Both the position numbers and the translations under genes were made by a program. A stretch of 64,000 bases of DNA from Nocardioidaceae bacterium (GTDB lineage Bacteria > Actinomycetota > Actinomycetes > Propionibacteriales > Nocardioidaceae). Positions 1 to 9,176 of this stretch are shown piece by piece; positions within the stretch are counted from its first letter, which is position 1, and every line of letters starts with the position of its first letter. Location of the stretch: assembly GCA_018672315.1 (NCBI GenBank), contig CP076053.1, forward strand, positions 434,001 through 498,000, in the 5' to 3' direction. The notes under the pieces are model-generated. The model saw only the letters and a list, made by a program, of their open reading frames with translations, did not search any database and was not told the DNA's origin.

Positions 1-852
1 GTTGAGGCGGGCGTGCACCACGACTACTCGGTGTTTCAACGGAACAAGAATCTTGAGTTCGCCAGTAAGATCGTCTATCCTTCGATCGCTCAGGCAGGCA
101 ATGCAGAGTATATATTCAATTTCATCGATTTTCTACAAGGAAGATCTTACAATAATGCGGTCATTGCTTTTGATCGCATGGAAGAGGTGATGGAACACCT
201 ACAAAAGCAGTGGGCAGGCCTCTTCCAGCGAATGCTTGCCGAGTCGAGAACGGGCCGAGACGAGGGTGTGCGCATTGACCGGTTGGCGGACCAGTTTGAG
301 GATCTCAAGGCTGCACTCCTAGCCTCATTTGGCGACGCGGGAAGCCGGGCCGCCGCACGAGCAGTTGTTCGCTACCGGCGCCTACTCGATTTTCTGCGCC
401 AGCTTCCCAGTCCGCATAAACCGATGAGAGAGGCGGTCGTTGACTCGCAGGCGCCCTTCTGGGAGATGCTCCGCGAGACAGCCGGAGTCGTCTCGGTTGG
501 CTCTGGCGAGGACGAGGAGATCCGAAGATATGAAAGCATTCTCGAACTAGACAGTGGCGCTAAGCTGCTTGCGCGCTTCCCAAGTTTTGTGATCGATCGT
601 CTCGCTAATGACTGGCAAACTTTTCAAGCGTTGCCAACGACAGACCGCGCAGCTGCTTTCGATGCTCTCGTCGATCTAGACGACGCAGGCCGTCCGGTAA
701 TCCGTCCCTTCGTCGAACGTGAGCTTCGCACTCGTCCGACGTCGACTGGGACAGATAGTCTGGAGCCCGCCGTGAGTCCCCCCTCGGCGCAAGTAGTTGA
801 CCCTCTGTTAGCTCAAGGAAAAACCAACGAAGAGCCCGGTAGTCCAGAGTAA
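1..852 (+). CDS. Hypothetical protein, 5'-truncated by window edge
   Basis: The reading frame is open from base 1; the first in-frame start-like codon is GTG at 13, but the frame upstream is also open, so the true start probably lies outside the window. At least 279 residues are visible. The protein is mixed helical and soluble-looking, with no membrane segment; it has a charged central part (residues 55-130) and a proline/serine-rich C-terminal tail of about 40 residues. I do not recognise the family. Base composition is clearly lower in GC than every other gene here (hand counts of three 60-base lines gave 45%, 63% and 53%), it uses AT-ending codons freely, and it lacks the CGTACG hexamer found elsewhere. 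Together these suggest recent acquisition. It could belong to a defence or mobile island whose remainder lies left of the window. Confidence 0.6.
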   Translation, partial: VEAGVHHDYSVFQRNKNLEFASKIVYPSIAQAGNAEYIFNFIDFLQGRSYNNAVIAFDRMEEVMEHLQKQWAGLFQRMLAESRTGRDEGVRIDRLADQFEDLKAALLASFGDAGSRAAARAVVRYRRLLDFLRQLPSPHKPMREAVVDSQAPFWEMLRETAGVVSVGSGEDEEIRRYESILELDSGAKLLARFPSFVIDRLANDWQTFQALPTTDRAAAFDALVDLDDAGRPVIRPFVERELRTRPTSTGTDSLEPAVSPPSAQVVDPLLAQGKTNEEPGSPE

Positions 853-1163
853 GGACACGAATACGATCTCATTCTTCGCCAACTCCGCCGCCCGTAACCG
901 CTGTCATGCAGCGACGCTTTGAGCTTTTGATCCGAGCGCGCGGAACACGATCCGACCGCAATTCCCCGCGAGTGTTCGGCGCGCCAGTGGGTCGAGACCC
1001 CGAGGTCAGGAGCGTCGCTCGCACCCACCTGGCCGGATCCAAGCGGCTATAACGCTTTAATGTCATTCCCCGCCATCCGGGAAAAGCATGACGCGCACGA
1101 CCTCGCCGCCTACGCGCGCGAACTCGAACTTTTCGTCCGGCCCCGAACCCTGTCGGGTGAACC
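853..1163. other. Gene-free junction between low-GC gene and hisH
   Basis: About 310 bases without a convincing gene; short ORFs here on both strands lack ribosome binding sites and family resemblance. I looked for a tRNA, a direct-repeat attachment site or an integrase remnant and saw none. Composition rises from island-like to chromosome-like GC across this stretch, so it probably contains the boundary of the acquired segment. Confidence 0.5.
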
Positions 1164-1799
1164 TTAGAGGGTGGCGACCCAGTTGCTTAGCAGCCGCGCA
1201 CCCGCATCCCCCGACTTCTCCGGGTGGAACTGCGTCGCACACAACGGCCCGTTCTCCACCGCCGCCACAAACCTGTCGCCACCGTGCTCGGCGTACGTCA
1301 CCAACGGTTCCTTGGTCTTGCCGTGGGTGACCAGGTCCCACGTACGCGCCGCGTAGGAATGCACGAAGTAGAACCGCTCGCTCTCGACACCATCGAACAG
1401 CTGAGACCCAGCCGGCACGTCGACGGTGTTCCAGCCCATGTGCGGCACGACCTCAGCCTCCAGACGCGTGACAGACCCCGGCCACTCCCCCAGGCCCTCG
1501 GTGCGCACGCCGTGCTCGATCCCGGTCTCGAAGAGCACCTGCATGCCGACACAAATGCCCAGCACCGGACGACCACCCGCCAACCGACGACCGATGACCT
1601 CACCCGCCTTGACCTGCAGCAGCCCCGCCACGCACGCGGCGTACGCCCCGACGCCCGGCACCACGAGACCGTCGCAGTGCTGCGCACGGTCCCGGTCCGC
1701 GGTCAGCTCGACGTTCGCGCCGGCGCGCTCCAGCGCGCGCACGGCCGAGCGGGTGTTGCCCGACCCGTAGTCGAGCACCACCACATCAGGCTTGCTCAT
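1164..1799 (-). CDS. hisH: Imidazole glycerol phosphate synthase, glutaminase subunit HisH
   Basis: Class I glutamine amidotransferase that supplies ammonia to HisF in the fifth step of histidine synthesis (PRFAR to IGP plus AICAR); cytoplasmic. The 211-residue protein has the usual HisH length. The nucleophile is Cys83 in GICVGMQ, and the rest of the triad is His192 and Glu194 in FHPEKSG. The N-terminal YGSGN and the VVPGVGAY oxyanion-strand motif are present. I chose the ATG at 1797-1799 because homology begins there; the frame is open further upstream but reads into hisB. It lies 25 bp downstream of hisB. It is the last his gene visible: hisA/priA and hisF, its usual followers, are missing and the low-GC region begins beyond it. 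Confidence 0.95.
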   Translation of the reverse strand: MSKPDVVVLDYGSGNTRSAVRALERAGANVELTADRDRAQHCDGLVVPGVGAYAACVAGLLQVKAGEVIGRRLAGGRPVLGICVGMQVLFETGIEHGVRTEGLGEWPGSVTRLEAEVVPHMGWNTVDVPAGSQLFDGVESERFYFVHSYAARTWDLVTHGKTKEPLVTYAEHGGDRFVAAVENGPLCATQFHPEKSGDAGARLLSNWVATL

Positions 1800-1824
1800 C
1801 CCAGAGCCTCCAGAAAGACAGAGA

Positions 1825-2451
1825 TCAGTCGGCCAGCGTGCCCTTCGTCGAAGGCACCCCGCCCTCACGCGGATCGAACGCCACCGCATCCCGCAGCGCT
1901 CGCGCGAACGCCTTGAACTGCGCCTCCACCAGGTGGTGCGGGTCGCGGCTGCTCAGCACGCGGATGTGCAGCGCGATCTGGGCGTGGAACGCGATCGTCT
2001 CGAACACGTGGCGGGTCAGCGAACCCTGGTAGTCGCCGCCGATCGCGACGTAGATCTGGCCCTCGGGCTCACCGACGTGCACGCAGTACGGCCGCCCGGA
2101 GACGTCCACCGCACACTGCACCAGCGCCTCGTCCAGCGGCACGAGCGCGTCGCCGAACCGGCGAATGCCCTTCTTGTCGCCCAACGCGATCTTCAGCGCG
2201 TCTCCCAGGGCGATCGCGGTGTCCTCGACGGTGTGGTGGGCGTCGATGTGGGTGTCGCCCTCGGTGCGCACCGTCAGATCGAGCAGCGCGTGCCGCGCCA
2301 GGCTGTTGAGCATGTGGTCGTAGAACCCGACGCCCGTCGAGATCTCGCCCTTGCCGGACCCGTCGAGGTCGACCTCGACGAAGACGCTCGACTCCTTCGT
2401 CGCGCGCTCGATCGTCGCAGTCCGCTTTGCTGCGCCAGCCTGCTCGCTCAT
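1825..2451 (-). CDS. hisB: Imidazoleglycerol-phosphate dehydratase HisB
   Basis: Manganese-dependent dehydratase converting IGP to imidazole acetol phosphate in histidine synthesis. The 208 residues match the monofunctional actinobacterial enzyme; there is no histidinol phosphatase domain. The two metal-binding repeats are visible as HHTVED at residues 72-77 and DPHHLVEA at 170-177, and GVGFYDHML at 40-48 is a further conserved segment. The start ATG at 2449-2451 overlaps the hisC stop in an ATGA arrangement, which fixes the start and implies translational coupling. The longer upstream frame is antisense-like read-through within hisC and was discarded. Confidence 0.96.
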   Translation of the reverse strand: MSEQAGAAKRTATIERATKESSVFVEVDLDGSGKGEISTGVGFYDHMLNSLARHALLDLTVRTEGDTHIDAHHTVEDTAIALGDALKIALGDKKGIRRFGDALVPLDEALVQCAVDVSGRPYCVHVGEPEGQIYVAIGGDYQGSLTRHVFETIAFHAQIALHIRVLSSRDPHHLVEAQFKAFARALRDAVAFDPREGGVPSTKGTLAD

Positions 2452-3542
2452 GAGAGCACCTCCACCAGGGCGTCCTTGAACGCCGCCATCTCCTCGCCCG
2501 TGCCGATCGACACGCGCAGCCATCCGTCCGGCCCGGTCTCCCGCACCAGCACACCTCGGTCCAGCAGACCCTGCCAGACCTGGTGACGATCCTCGAACCG
2601 GCCGACGAAGACGAAGTTCGCGTCCGAGTCCGCCACCGTCAGACCCTGCCCGCGCAGCCACTCCACGGTGCGGTCACGCTCGGCCCGCAGCTCGTCGACC
2701 TTGCCCAGCAGGCTCGGAGCGTGCCGCAGCGCCGCCAGCGCCATCGCCTGCGTCACCGCCGAGAGGTGGTACGGCAGCCGCACCACCCGCAGCGCGTCCA
2801 CGATCTCGGTCGCCGCCGCCAGGTAGCCCACCCGGCCACCGGCCAGCGCGAACGCCTTGCTCATCGTGCGCGTCACCACCAGGTTGCGGTGCTCGCCCAG
2901 CAGCGCCAGCGCGCTCGGAGTGCCCTCGCGACGGAACTCGCCGTACGCTTCGTCGATCACCAGCACACCCGGCAGCTCCTGCGTCGCCAGCGCCTCCGCG
3001 ATCGCGACCACGGCCTCCGGCGCGAGCGCCGTGCCGGTCGGGTTGTTCGGGCTCGGCAGCAGCACGACCGTCGGCTCGTGCTCCTTCACCGTCGCCACCG
3101 CGTGGGCGATGTCGAGCGTGAAGTCCTCCGCTCGGTGCCCCGCCACCCACGTCGTCAGCGAGTTGCGGGCGTACTCCGGATACATCGAGTACGTCGGCGC
3201 GAAGCTCACCGCCGTACGCCCCGGGCCGCCGAACGCCTGCAGGATCTGGCTCATCACCTCGTTGGACCCGTTCGCCGCCCACGTGTTCGCGGCCGTCAGG
3301 CCGGCGGGGGTGTCGGCGTTCAAGTACGCCGCGAGCTGCTCACGCAGCCCCATGTGCTCCCGGTCGGGGTAGCGGTTCAGCGTCGTCGCCGCCTCACCGA
3401 CCGAGGCTGCGATGTCGGCGACGCACGCCTCGTCGGGGGCGTACGGGTTCTCGTTGACGTTCAGCTGCACCGGCACGTCGAGCTGCGGCGCCCCGTACGG
3501 CTCGACCCCCCGCAGCTCGTCCCGCAGCGGGGGCCAGGTCAC
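2448..3542 (-). CDS. hisC: Histidinol-phosphate aminotransferase HisC
   Basis: PLP-dependent class I/II aminotransferase that converts imidazole acetol phosphate plus glutamate to histidinol phosphate. The 364-residue protein is of normal length. PLP Lys229 lies in [15 protein letters not shown], the PNNPTG motif is at 165-170, and Asp197 and Tyr200 in DEAYGEF are the usual cofactor contacts. The N-terminal LNVNENPY substrate motif is also intact. The start is a GTG at 3540-3542 that overlaps the hisD stop codon (GTGA), consistent with the coupling seen along this operon. Some actinobacterial HisC enzymes also act on aromatic amino acids; the sequence alone does not exclude that. Confidence 0.95.
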   Translation of the reverse strand: MTWPPLRDELRGVEPYGAPQLDVPVQLNVNENPYAPDEACVADIAASVGEAATTLNRYPDREHMGLREQLAAYLNADTPAGLTAANTWAANGSNEVMSQILQAFGGPGRTAVSFAPTYSMYPEYARNSLTTWVAGHRAEDFTLDIAHAVATVKEHEPTVVLLPSPNNPTGTALAPEAVVAIAEALATQELPGVLVIDEAYGEFRREGTPSALALLGEHRNLVVTRTMSKAFALAGGRVGYLAAATEIVDALRVVRLPYHLSAVTQAMALAALRHAPSLLGKVDELRAERDRTVEWLRGQGLTVADSDANFVFVGRFEDRHQVWQGLLDRGVLVRETGPDGWLRVSIGTGEEMAAFKDALVEVLS

Positions 3543-4885
3543 TGGTTCGCCCCGGCGTCAGCCTGATCGGCAGCAGCGTCGAACGTCTCCGGCGCCAGCC
3601 GCGCCCGCACCGCCGCGCCGTGACCGGGCAGGTCCTCGGCGTGCGCGAGGTTGATGACGTGGGTGCCGACCTCCTTGAGGGCCGACTCCGTGTACGTCAC
3701 CACGTGCACCGCCTTGAGGAACGACCGCACCGAGAGACCCGAGGAGTGGCACGCGCAGCCGGCGGTGGGCAGCACGTGGTTGGATCCCGCGCAGTAGTCG
3801 CCCAGCGACACCGGCGTGAACGACCCGACGAACACCGCGCCCGAGTTCTGCACCGTCATCGCTCTCTCGTCGGCGTCGACGGTCTGGATCTCGAGGTGCT
3901 CCGCGGCGTACGCGTTAACCACCTTCATGCCCTGGTCGAGGTCGGTGACCGTAACGATCGCCGACTGCGGACCACCGAGGGCGGTGCGTACGCGCTCCTC
4001 GTGCTTGGTCTGCGGCACCTGCAGCTCGAGCTCGGCCTCGACCGCGGCGGCGAGGTCGTCGCTCGGGGTGACCAGCACCGACCCGGCCATCGGGTCGTGC
4101 TCGGCCTGGCTGAGCAGGTCGGCGGCGACGTTGCGGGCGCTGGCGGAGTCGTCGGCGAGGATCGCGATCTCGGTCGGGCCGGCCTCGGAGTCGATGCCGA
4201 CGACACCCTTGAGGTAGCGCTTCGCCGCGACCACGTAGATGTTGCCCGGGCCGGTGACCAGGTCGACCGGCCGGCACGGACCGGCGCCGTAGGCGAACAT
4301 CGCGATCGCCTGGGCGCCGCCGACGGCGTACACCTCGTCGATGCCGAGCAGTTCGCAGGCAGCCAGGATCGTGGGGTGCGGCAGGCCGCCGAACGCCTTC
4401 TGCGGGCTGGAGGTCAGCGCGATGGAGCCGACGCCGGCGACCTGGGCGGGGACTACGTTCATGACGACGGAGGAGACCAGCGGGGAGAGCCCGCCGGGCA
4501 CGTACAGGCCCACGCGGCCCATCGGCACCATGCGGTTGCGCACCACGGCGCCTGGGGCGACCTCGGTGGTGGTGTCGTGCTCCATCTCGGCCTCGCACGT
4601 GGCGCGGAGGCGGCGGATGGACTCCTCCAGCCCGGCGCGTACGTCGGGGTCGAGGTTGGCCAGCGCGTCGCGCAGGGCCTCGCGCGGCACGGCGATCTCG
4701 GTCTGGGTGACGCCGTCGAACTGAGCGGAGTACTCGGTGATCGCCTCCACGCCACGGGCGCGCACCTCGGCGCAGATCGGACGAACGACATGCACGGCGG
4801 ACTCGACGTCGAACTCGGCGCGCGGCACCGCGGCGCGGTAGTCGAGGTCAGGTCCTGCGTCGCGCAGGTCGAGTCGGCGGATCAT
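3539..4885 (-). CDS. hisD: Histidinol dehydrogenase HisD
   Basis: Zinc-dependent, NAD-linked enzyme that oxidises histidinol to histidine in two steps, the last reactions of the pathway. It is 448 residues, close to the family norm. Recognisable segments are [19 protein letters not shown], the nucleotide-site region [31 protein letters not shown], and EHLEI carrying the catalytic Glu-His pair. This is the first gene of the minus-strand operon hisD-hisC-hisB-hisH. It starts at ATG 4883-4885, about 125 bp from a divergently transcribed gene at 5011, so the operon promoter should lie in that gap. I saw no T-box or histidine-rich leader peptide there. Confidence 0.97.
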   Translation of the reverse strand: MIRRLDLRDAGPDLDYRAAVPRAEFDVESAVHVVRPICAEVRARGVEAITEYSAQFDGVTQTEIAVPREALRDALANLDPDVRAGLEESIRRLRATCEAEMEHDTTTEVAPGAVVRNRMVPMGRVGLYVPGGLSPLVSSVVMNVVPAQVAGVGSIALTSSPQKAFGGLPHPTILAACELLGIDEVYAVGGAQAIAMFAYGAGPCRPVDLVTGPGNIYVVAAKRYLKGVVGIDSEAGPTEIAILADDSASARNVAADLLSQAEHDPMAGSVLVTPSDDLAAAVEAELELQVPQTKHEERVRTALGGPQSAIVTVTDLDQGMKVVNAYAAEHLEIQTVDADERAMTVQNSGAVFVGSFTPVSLGDYCAGSNHVLPTAGCACHSSGLSVRSFLKAVHVVTYTESALKEVGTHVINLAHAEDLPGHGAAVRARLAPETFDAAADQADAGANQ

Positions 4886-5010
4886 GACCTCATTCTAGGT
4901 GCGCGGCGAGTGGCCCCCGCACGGCGTACGCGTGAGATCAGACGCGCCCGCGTCACCGCCTCGCCCGTCAACCACCGGTGGGCCACCGGCGGCGTACTAG
5001 GTTGAGAGGC

Positions 5011-5685
5011 ATGTCCCAGCAGCTGCCGATGTTCCCGCTGAACACGGTGGTCTTCCCCGGTATGCGGGTGCCGCTCAACGTCTTCGAGAAGCGCTACCGC
5101 GCGCTCGTACGCCACCTGCTCGCCGAGGACATGCCCCGCAACCGGCTGCTCGGCACCGTCGCGATCCGCGCGGGCTACGAGGTCGGCGAGCACGGCGCAC
5201 AGGCCGTGCACACCACCGGCGTCCTGCTGCAGATGACCGAGTGCACCCCGCACTCCGACGGTGGCTTCGAGATCGAGGTGCTCGCCCGGCAGCGGATGCA
5301 GCTGCTGCAGATGGGCACGACCGACGGGTTCCCCTCCGGTGAGGTCGAGCTGCTCGAGGACGACGAGCCCGACCTCGCCGACGCCGACGAGGAGGCGCAC
5401 CGGGCGCTGGAGACCTTCGAGCAGTACCGCGGCCGCCTCGCCGAGATGCGCGGCGAGATCGTGCGGTCCGGCTCCTTCGGGTCCGACCCGTCGTTCCTCT
5501 CCTACGCCCTCTCGGCCACAGCGCTGCTGCCGATGCACCACCGGCAGTCGCTGCTCGAGGCCGAGACCGCCGCGGACCGGCTGCGTCTGCTGCGCACCTA
5601 CCTCACCGACGAGATGCGCTCCATGCGCGCGCTCCCCTCCCTGCCGGCGACCGAGATCGCCCGCTCTGGCTGGTCACCCAACTAG
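5011..5685 (+). CDS. LON substrate-binding domain protein
   Basis: A stand-alone LON N-terminal (substrate-binding, PUA-like) domain of 224 residues without AAA+ or protease parts. The signature start LPMFPLNTVVFPGMRVPLNVFE is complete (first 20 residues of the domain), followed by the beta-rich core and a helical C-terminal half (DEEAHRALETFEQYRGRLAEM). Such proteins are common in actinobacteria and are proposed, not proven, to bind unfolded substrates. ATG at 5011 follows GAGAGG at close spacing; the longer frame starting at 4978 lacks family similarity. It is divergent from hisD and followed 43 bp later by a small VOC protein. Confidence 0.88.
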   Translation: MSQQLPMFPLNTVVFPGMRVPLNVFEKRYRALVRHLLAEDMPRNRLLGTVAIRAGYEVGEHGAQAVHTTGVLLQMTECTPHSDGGFEIEVLARQRMQLLQMGTTDGFPSGEVELLEDDEPDLADADEEAHRALETFEQYRGRLAEMRGEIVRSGSFGSDPSFLSYALSATALLPMHHRQSLLEAETAADRLRLLRTYLTDEMRSMRALPSLPATEIARSGWSPN

Positions 5686-5728
5686 GTTTCTCGTCGGGAT
5701 CCGACGCGCACCACACCAAGGAGAGGCC

Positions 5729-6136
5729 ATGAGCCGACTCGTCCCGTTCCTGACGTTCCAGGCCGGCAAGGGGCAGCACGCCGGCGAGGCCATCGAGTTC
5801 TACACCAGGCTCTTCCCCGCGGGCCGGGTCGTCTCCGACGTCCGCCACGGCGCGGAGGGCCCCGGCCCCGAGGGGTCGGTGATGGTCGCGGAGCTCGAGC
5901 TGGCCGGGCACCCGCTGCGGCTCAGCGACAGCTTCGTCGAGCACGCCTGGGGTCCGAGCCCGGCGACGTCGCTGTGGCTCGAGCTCGACACCGACGCCGA
6001 CCTGCGACACGTCTTCGCCGGCCTCGCCGAGGGCGGCACGGTGCACATGCCGCTCGACGACTACGGCTTCGGGCCCTTCGGATGGGTGGACGACCGATTC
6101 GGTGTGTCCTGGCAGCTGAGCGTCGTGCCGGACTAG
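5729..6136 (+). CDS. VOC/PhnB-like family protein
   Basis: A 135-residue protein of the vicinal-oxygen-chelate fold, closest in style to the PhnB / 3-demethylubiquinone methyltransferase-like group: it begins RLVPFLTFQAGKGQHAGEAI, has a central GSVMVAELELAGHPLRLSD strand pair, and ends with the FGPFGWVDDRFGVSWQL hallmark. The metal and catalytic roles of this branch are mostly unknown, so no reaction is assigned. ATG 5729-5731 is preceded by AAGGAGAGG at good spacing, which decides the start against the long overlapping frame. It probably shares a transcript with the upstream LON-domain gene. Confidence 0.85.
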   Translation: MSRLVPFLTFQAGKGQHAGEAIEFYTRLFPAGRVVSDVRHGAEGPGPEGSVMVAELELAGHPLRLSDSFVEHAWGPSPATSLWLELDTDADLRHVFAGLAEGGTVHMPLDDYGFGPFGWVDDRFGVSWQLSVVPD

Positions 6137-6158
6137 CGACCGGCACCCCGACCACGTC

Positions 6159-6647
6159 ATGGCCTCCGCGAAGTCCGGCGCGACGCCCGCCCTGCGCCTG
6201 CTGGCCCGGAGCGGCGTCCCCCACGAGGTGCGTGCGTACGACCACGACCCGGCCGTCACCGACTACGGACTCGAGGCTGCCCAGGCTCTCGACGTCGACC
6301 CCGCCCGGGTCTTCAAGACCCTGCTGGCCGACCTCGACGGTGAACTCGTCGTCGCCGTGGTCCCGGTGACCGGCCGGCTGGACCTCAAGGCACTCGCCGC
6401 CGCCCTCGGCGGCAAGAAGGCGACGATGGCCGACCCGAAGGCGGCCGAGCGTACGACCGGCTACGTCGTCGGCGGCATCTCACCGCTGGGGCAGAAGAAG
6501 CGGCTGCGCACGGTCGTCGACCGCTCGGCCGAGGCGTACGCGACCGTGCTCGTCTCCGCCGGTCGGCGTGGGCTGGATGTCGAGTTGAGGCCGGCTGATC
6601 TCGTTGGTCTCACCGGCGCGGGGGTGGCGGTGATCGCCGCTGGGTGA
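6159..6647 (+). CDS. ybaK: YbaK/EbsC-type Cys-tRNA(Pro) deacylase
   Basis: A free-standing aminoacyl-tRNA editing domain, known in the family to hydrolyse Cys-tRNA(Pro) formed by prolyl-tRNA synthetase. The 162-residue length, the core Lys in ARVFKTLLADLDG, the GGKKATMADPKAAERTTGYVVGGISPLGQ segment (central motif TGYVVGGISPLGQ) and the C-terminal SAGRRGLDVELRP are all typical. It starts 22 bp after the VOC gene, likely as the third gene of the same plus-strand unit. The next gene is convergent and separated by a tandem repeat array. Confidence 0.92.
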   Translation: MASAKSGATPALRLLARSGVPHEVRAYDHDPAVTDYGLEAAQALDVDPARVFKTLLADLDGELVVAVVPVTGRLDLKALAAALGGKKATMADPKAAERTTGYVVGGISPLGQKKRLRTVVDRSAEAYATVLVSAGRRGLDVELRPADLVGLTGAGVAVIAAG

Positions 6648-6684
6648 GGGGGGGTGGGCCTGCTTCACGGCTCACGGGGTCTCG

Positions 6685-6810
6685 CGGCTCGGCTAGCGCC
6701 TCACTCCTCGACCACCGGGGCGGCTCGGCTAGCGCCTCACTCCTCGACCACCGGGGCAGCTCGGCTAGCGCCTCACTCCTCGACCACCGGGGGCAGATCG
6801 ACCACCGGGG
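6685..6810. repeat. 36-bp tandem repeat, 3.5 copies, ending at a stop codon
   Basis: Three consecutive 36-bp units at 6685-6720, 6721-6756 and 6757-6792 are nearly identical (the third differs at its second base), followed by a half unit at 6793-6810. Each unit ends CTCCTCGACCACCGGGG and contains CTCGGCTAGCGCC. The array fills the space between the convergent ybaK and dienelactone hydrolase genes, and its last base directly abuts the stop codon of the latter (6811-6813). On the minus strand the unit reads GGTGGTCGAGGAG..., which resembles dispersed intergenic elements I know from other high-GC actinobacteria. There are no spacers, so it is not CRISPR. Confidence 0.93.
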
Positions 6811-7503
6811 TCAGCGCACGCGGTCCTTCAGGAAGCTCGTCGCGCGCTGCCACGCCTGTGCCGCGGCGTCGGCGTCGTAGGTGCCGATCAGGTCCTCGTC
6901 GTTGAAGAACGCGTGGCCGGCGTCGTACTCGAAGAGCTCCGTCGTCGCCCCGTCGCGGCTGCTGAGGCGGCCGAAGGCCTGCCGCGCGTCCGCGATGTCG
7001 ATCGCCTCGTCGCCGCGCGCGTAGTGCCCCTGCACGTCGGCGGCGATCCGCTCCAGCTCGACGCCCTGCGGGAACCCGTAGAACGGGACCGCCGCCGAGA
7101 CCCGATCGCCGGCCTGCTCGGCCAGCGACAGCACGAACCCGCCACCCATGCAGAAGCCGATCGCACCGACCGTGCTGGACGTCGTCGCGTCCAGGCCGGT
7201 CAGGTAGTCGATGGCGCCCGAGAGGATCTTCGAGGCCGCGTTGGCGTCGAGGTCGGACATCATCTGCTGCGCCTCCTCGCCGTCGTGGGCGACGCGGTTG
7301 CCGTACAGGTCGGGCGCGAGCGCGACGAACCCCTCGCCCGCCAGGCGCCGGGTGACGTCGGCGATGTGGGTCGTGAGGCCCCACCACTCCTGGATCACGA
7401 TCACGCCCGGCCCGGAGCCGCCCTCGGGCGTCTCGAGGTAGCCGTACGCCGTCGTGCCGTTGGTCGCGAACTCGACGTTGTGCTCGGACTGCTCCTGGGA
7501 CAT
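6811..7503 (-). CDS. Dienelactone hydrolase family protein
   Basis: An alpha/beta hydrolase of 230 residues. The dienelactone hydrolase triad can be read as Cys118 in GFCMGGG, an Asp near 165 in HYARGDEAID, and His197 in AGHAFFND; Glu39 in IQEWWGL is the family glutamate that shields the cysteine thiolate. Family members act on dienelactones in aromatic degradation or on unknown esters; no aromatic pathway surrounds this gene, so substrate is unassigned. The start ATG at 7501-7503 is preceded by GAGG. The gene faces ybaK and its stop codon is adjacent to the 36-bp repeat array. Confidence 0.9.
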   Translation of the reverse strand: MSQEQSEHNVEFATNGTTAYGYLETPEGGSGPGVIVIQEWWGLTTHIADVTRRLAGEGFVALAPDLYGNRVAHDGEEAQQMMSDLDANAASKILSGAIDYLTGLDATTSSTVGAIGFCMGGGFVLSLAEQAGDRVSAAVPFYGFPQGVELERIAADVQGHYARGDEAIDIADARQAFGRLSSRDGATTELFEYDAGHAFFNDEDLIGTYDADAAAQAWQRATSFLKDRVR

Positions 7504-7550
7504 GCGGGCTCCTCGGTGTGAGTGGCTGGATCAGTCGGGGTCGGTCGGCG

Positions 7551-9116
7551 TCAGTCGGTGCCGAGGCGTACGCGCGCCACCTGGGCGTCGCCCTCGGTGC
7601 TGATCGAGACGCCGAGGCCCGACAGCGGACCGACGATGTCGTCGAACTCCTGGACGTCCCGACCGGACAGGGACCCGCGGATGTCGTCGGCGATCCCCCC
7701 GTTGAAGTTCACGAAGAGCGCCCCGTCGGTGCCGTCGAGCTCCGGCAGCACGGCCTGGAACGCCTCCAGGTCGCCGAGCCGGTCCTGCGGGTCCGCGACG
7801 GCAGCGTTCCAGTCCGCGTCCGGACCGTACGCCGTGCCGAGCGCGCCGGACGCCGTGGAGAGCTCGAGCGGAGCGATGAGGGGTCGGAGCGCGTCCAGCA
7901 CGTCGGAGACCGCGGCCTCGTCCGAGCTGGTCAGCAGCGCCACCGGCAGCGACAGCGACGGCGGCTGGGAAGCCGAGCCCTCGGAGAACGGGACGTCCTG
8001 CTCGAAGAACGTCGAGACGACGTCCTCACGCACCGCGAGACCGAACTCGTCACCGACGAGCGTGAGCACGTCCTCAGGCAGCGACAGCCCGCTCTGCCGC
8101 TCGAACCGCTCGACCAGGCGCGGGTCCCCGGTGAAGTCGGCGAAGAGGTCGAGTTGCTCGGTGAGGAACTGCTCGTAGTTCTCCGAGACCCCCGCCGTGA
8201 AGCCCACCGCCGTGTCCGCCGGGAAGTCCTCCAGTCGGATCGTCTCCGCGGGCGCGCCCGTGCTGGGCTGGTCGGAGCGGAAGGCGGCGACCGCCTCCAG
8301 ACCACCCTCGGCGAACCGGAGGGTGAAGGCGCCGCTCAGGTCGCCGTCGTAGAGGTCGGTGAAGAAGTCCTCCTCACCCTCGGGCAGGTCCGAGCCGGCC
8401 AGCTTGAGGAACTCCTCGACGACGCCGTTGCCGAACCACGCCTCGACGATGCCGTCCTGGCCGCTGAGCGCGGTGATCTCGTCGAACTCCGCGAGGTCCT
8501 CCAGCGACCTCTGACCCGCAGCTGCGACCGCGCCGTCGGCGATGGCCTGGGTCTCGGCGAGGATCGCGTAGCCGTCGGCGAATGCGATGCCGGTCGGCTC
8601 CGCCCCGGCGCCGCTGCCGCACGCATCCAGCGCCGCAGCCGTCTCGCGGGCACCCTGCTCGTCGGTGACCTGGACCGTGCCGAGCACCTGCGGCTCCTCC
8701 TCACCGGGACGCAGCACGATCGCCGCCCGGTCGCCGAGCCACGGCTCGAAGTCGTCGGCCCAGGTCAGGTCGCACTCGGGAGCCTCGTCCAGGGCCAGCT
8801 CGATGAGGAACTGACGCAGGTCCTCCTGGTCCTCCGGTGCGCGCTCGCGCAGGTCGGGGAACGCCCGCAGGAACCGGTACGCCTCGATCTTCTGGCCCGC
8901 CGGCGGGTCGAAGTCGATGCCGACGTAGGCGATCGCGTCGTCCGGCACCACTGCCGCGGGCTGGGTGCCACCGCCACCGAGGAACCGCAGCCCCAGGGCA
9001 ACGGCGCCCCCGACGAGCACGAGCGCGAGAGCGCCGGCCACGAGGAAGGCCGTGCGCCTCCCCGTGCCGCGGTCGGTCGGTGCAGCCTCGTCAGCAGGAC
9101 CCTCGTACGTGCTCAT
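7551..9116 (-). CDS. DUF3352-like membrane-anchored protein
   Basis: A 521-residue protein with a short cytoplasmic N-terminus, one transmembrane helix at about residues 26-48 (TAFLVAGALALVLVGGAVAL), and a large extracytoplasmic acidic region beginning PDDAIAYVGIDFDPPAGQK. That segment, the weak internal symmetry and the repeated Leu/Asp-rich helices fit the DUF3352 family, whose function is unknown. There are few cysteines (such as those in the AALDACGSG and APECDL segments) that could form a disulphide outside the cell. It is followed by an unrelated membrane protein gene on the same strand. The assignment to the family is from pattern memory, not a search. Confidence 0.75.
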   Translation of the reverse strand: MSTYEGPADEAAPTDRGTGRRTAFLVAGALALVLVGGAVALGLRFLGGGGTQPAAVVPDDAIAYVGIDFDPPAGQKIEAYRFLRAFPDLRERAPEDQEDLRQFLIELALDEAPECDLTWADDFEPWLGDRAAIVLRPGEEEPQVLGTVQVTDEQGARETAAALDACGSGAGAEPTGIAFADGYAILAETQAIADGAVAAAGQRSLEDLAEFDEITALSGQDGIVEAWFGNGVVEEFLKLAGSDLPEGEEDFFTDLYDGDLSGAFTLRFAEGGLEAVAAFRSDQPSTGAPAETIRLEDFPADTAVGFTAGVSENYEQFLTEQLDLFADFTGDPRLVERFERQSGLSLPEDVLTLVGDEFGLAVREDVVSTFFEQDVPFSEGSASQPPSLSLPVALLTSSDEAAVSDVLDALRPLIAPLELSTASGALGTAYGPDADWNAAVADPQDRLGDLEAFQAVLPELDGTDGALFVNFNGGIADDIRGSLSGRDVQEFDDIVGPLSGLGVSISTEGDAQVARVRLGTD

Positions 9117-9176
9117 GCCTGGCGCCTCTCCGCGTCGCGTCGTTCCCGAGCGACAGGTGGCGTCGGGGCGTACGCC

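Noticed and set aside
2-190. 62-codon ORF at the left edge
   Set aside because: Overlaps the longer frame 1-852 in another phase and lacks a start signal.
853-1163. tRNA or attachment site at the presumed island edge
   Set aside because: No T-arm consensus, cloverleaf pairing or direct repeat could be found by eye.
6685-6810. CRISPR array
   Set aside because: Units are contiguous with no unique spacers and no cas genes nearby.
6644-6905. Two short ORFs running through the 36-bp repeats
   Set aside because: Their proteins are just the translated repeat, with no start signal; the array lies between two convergent genes.
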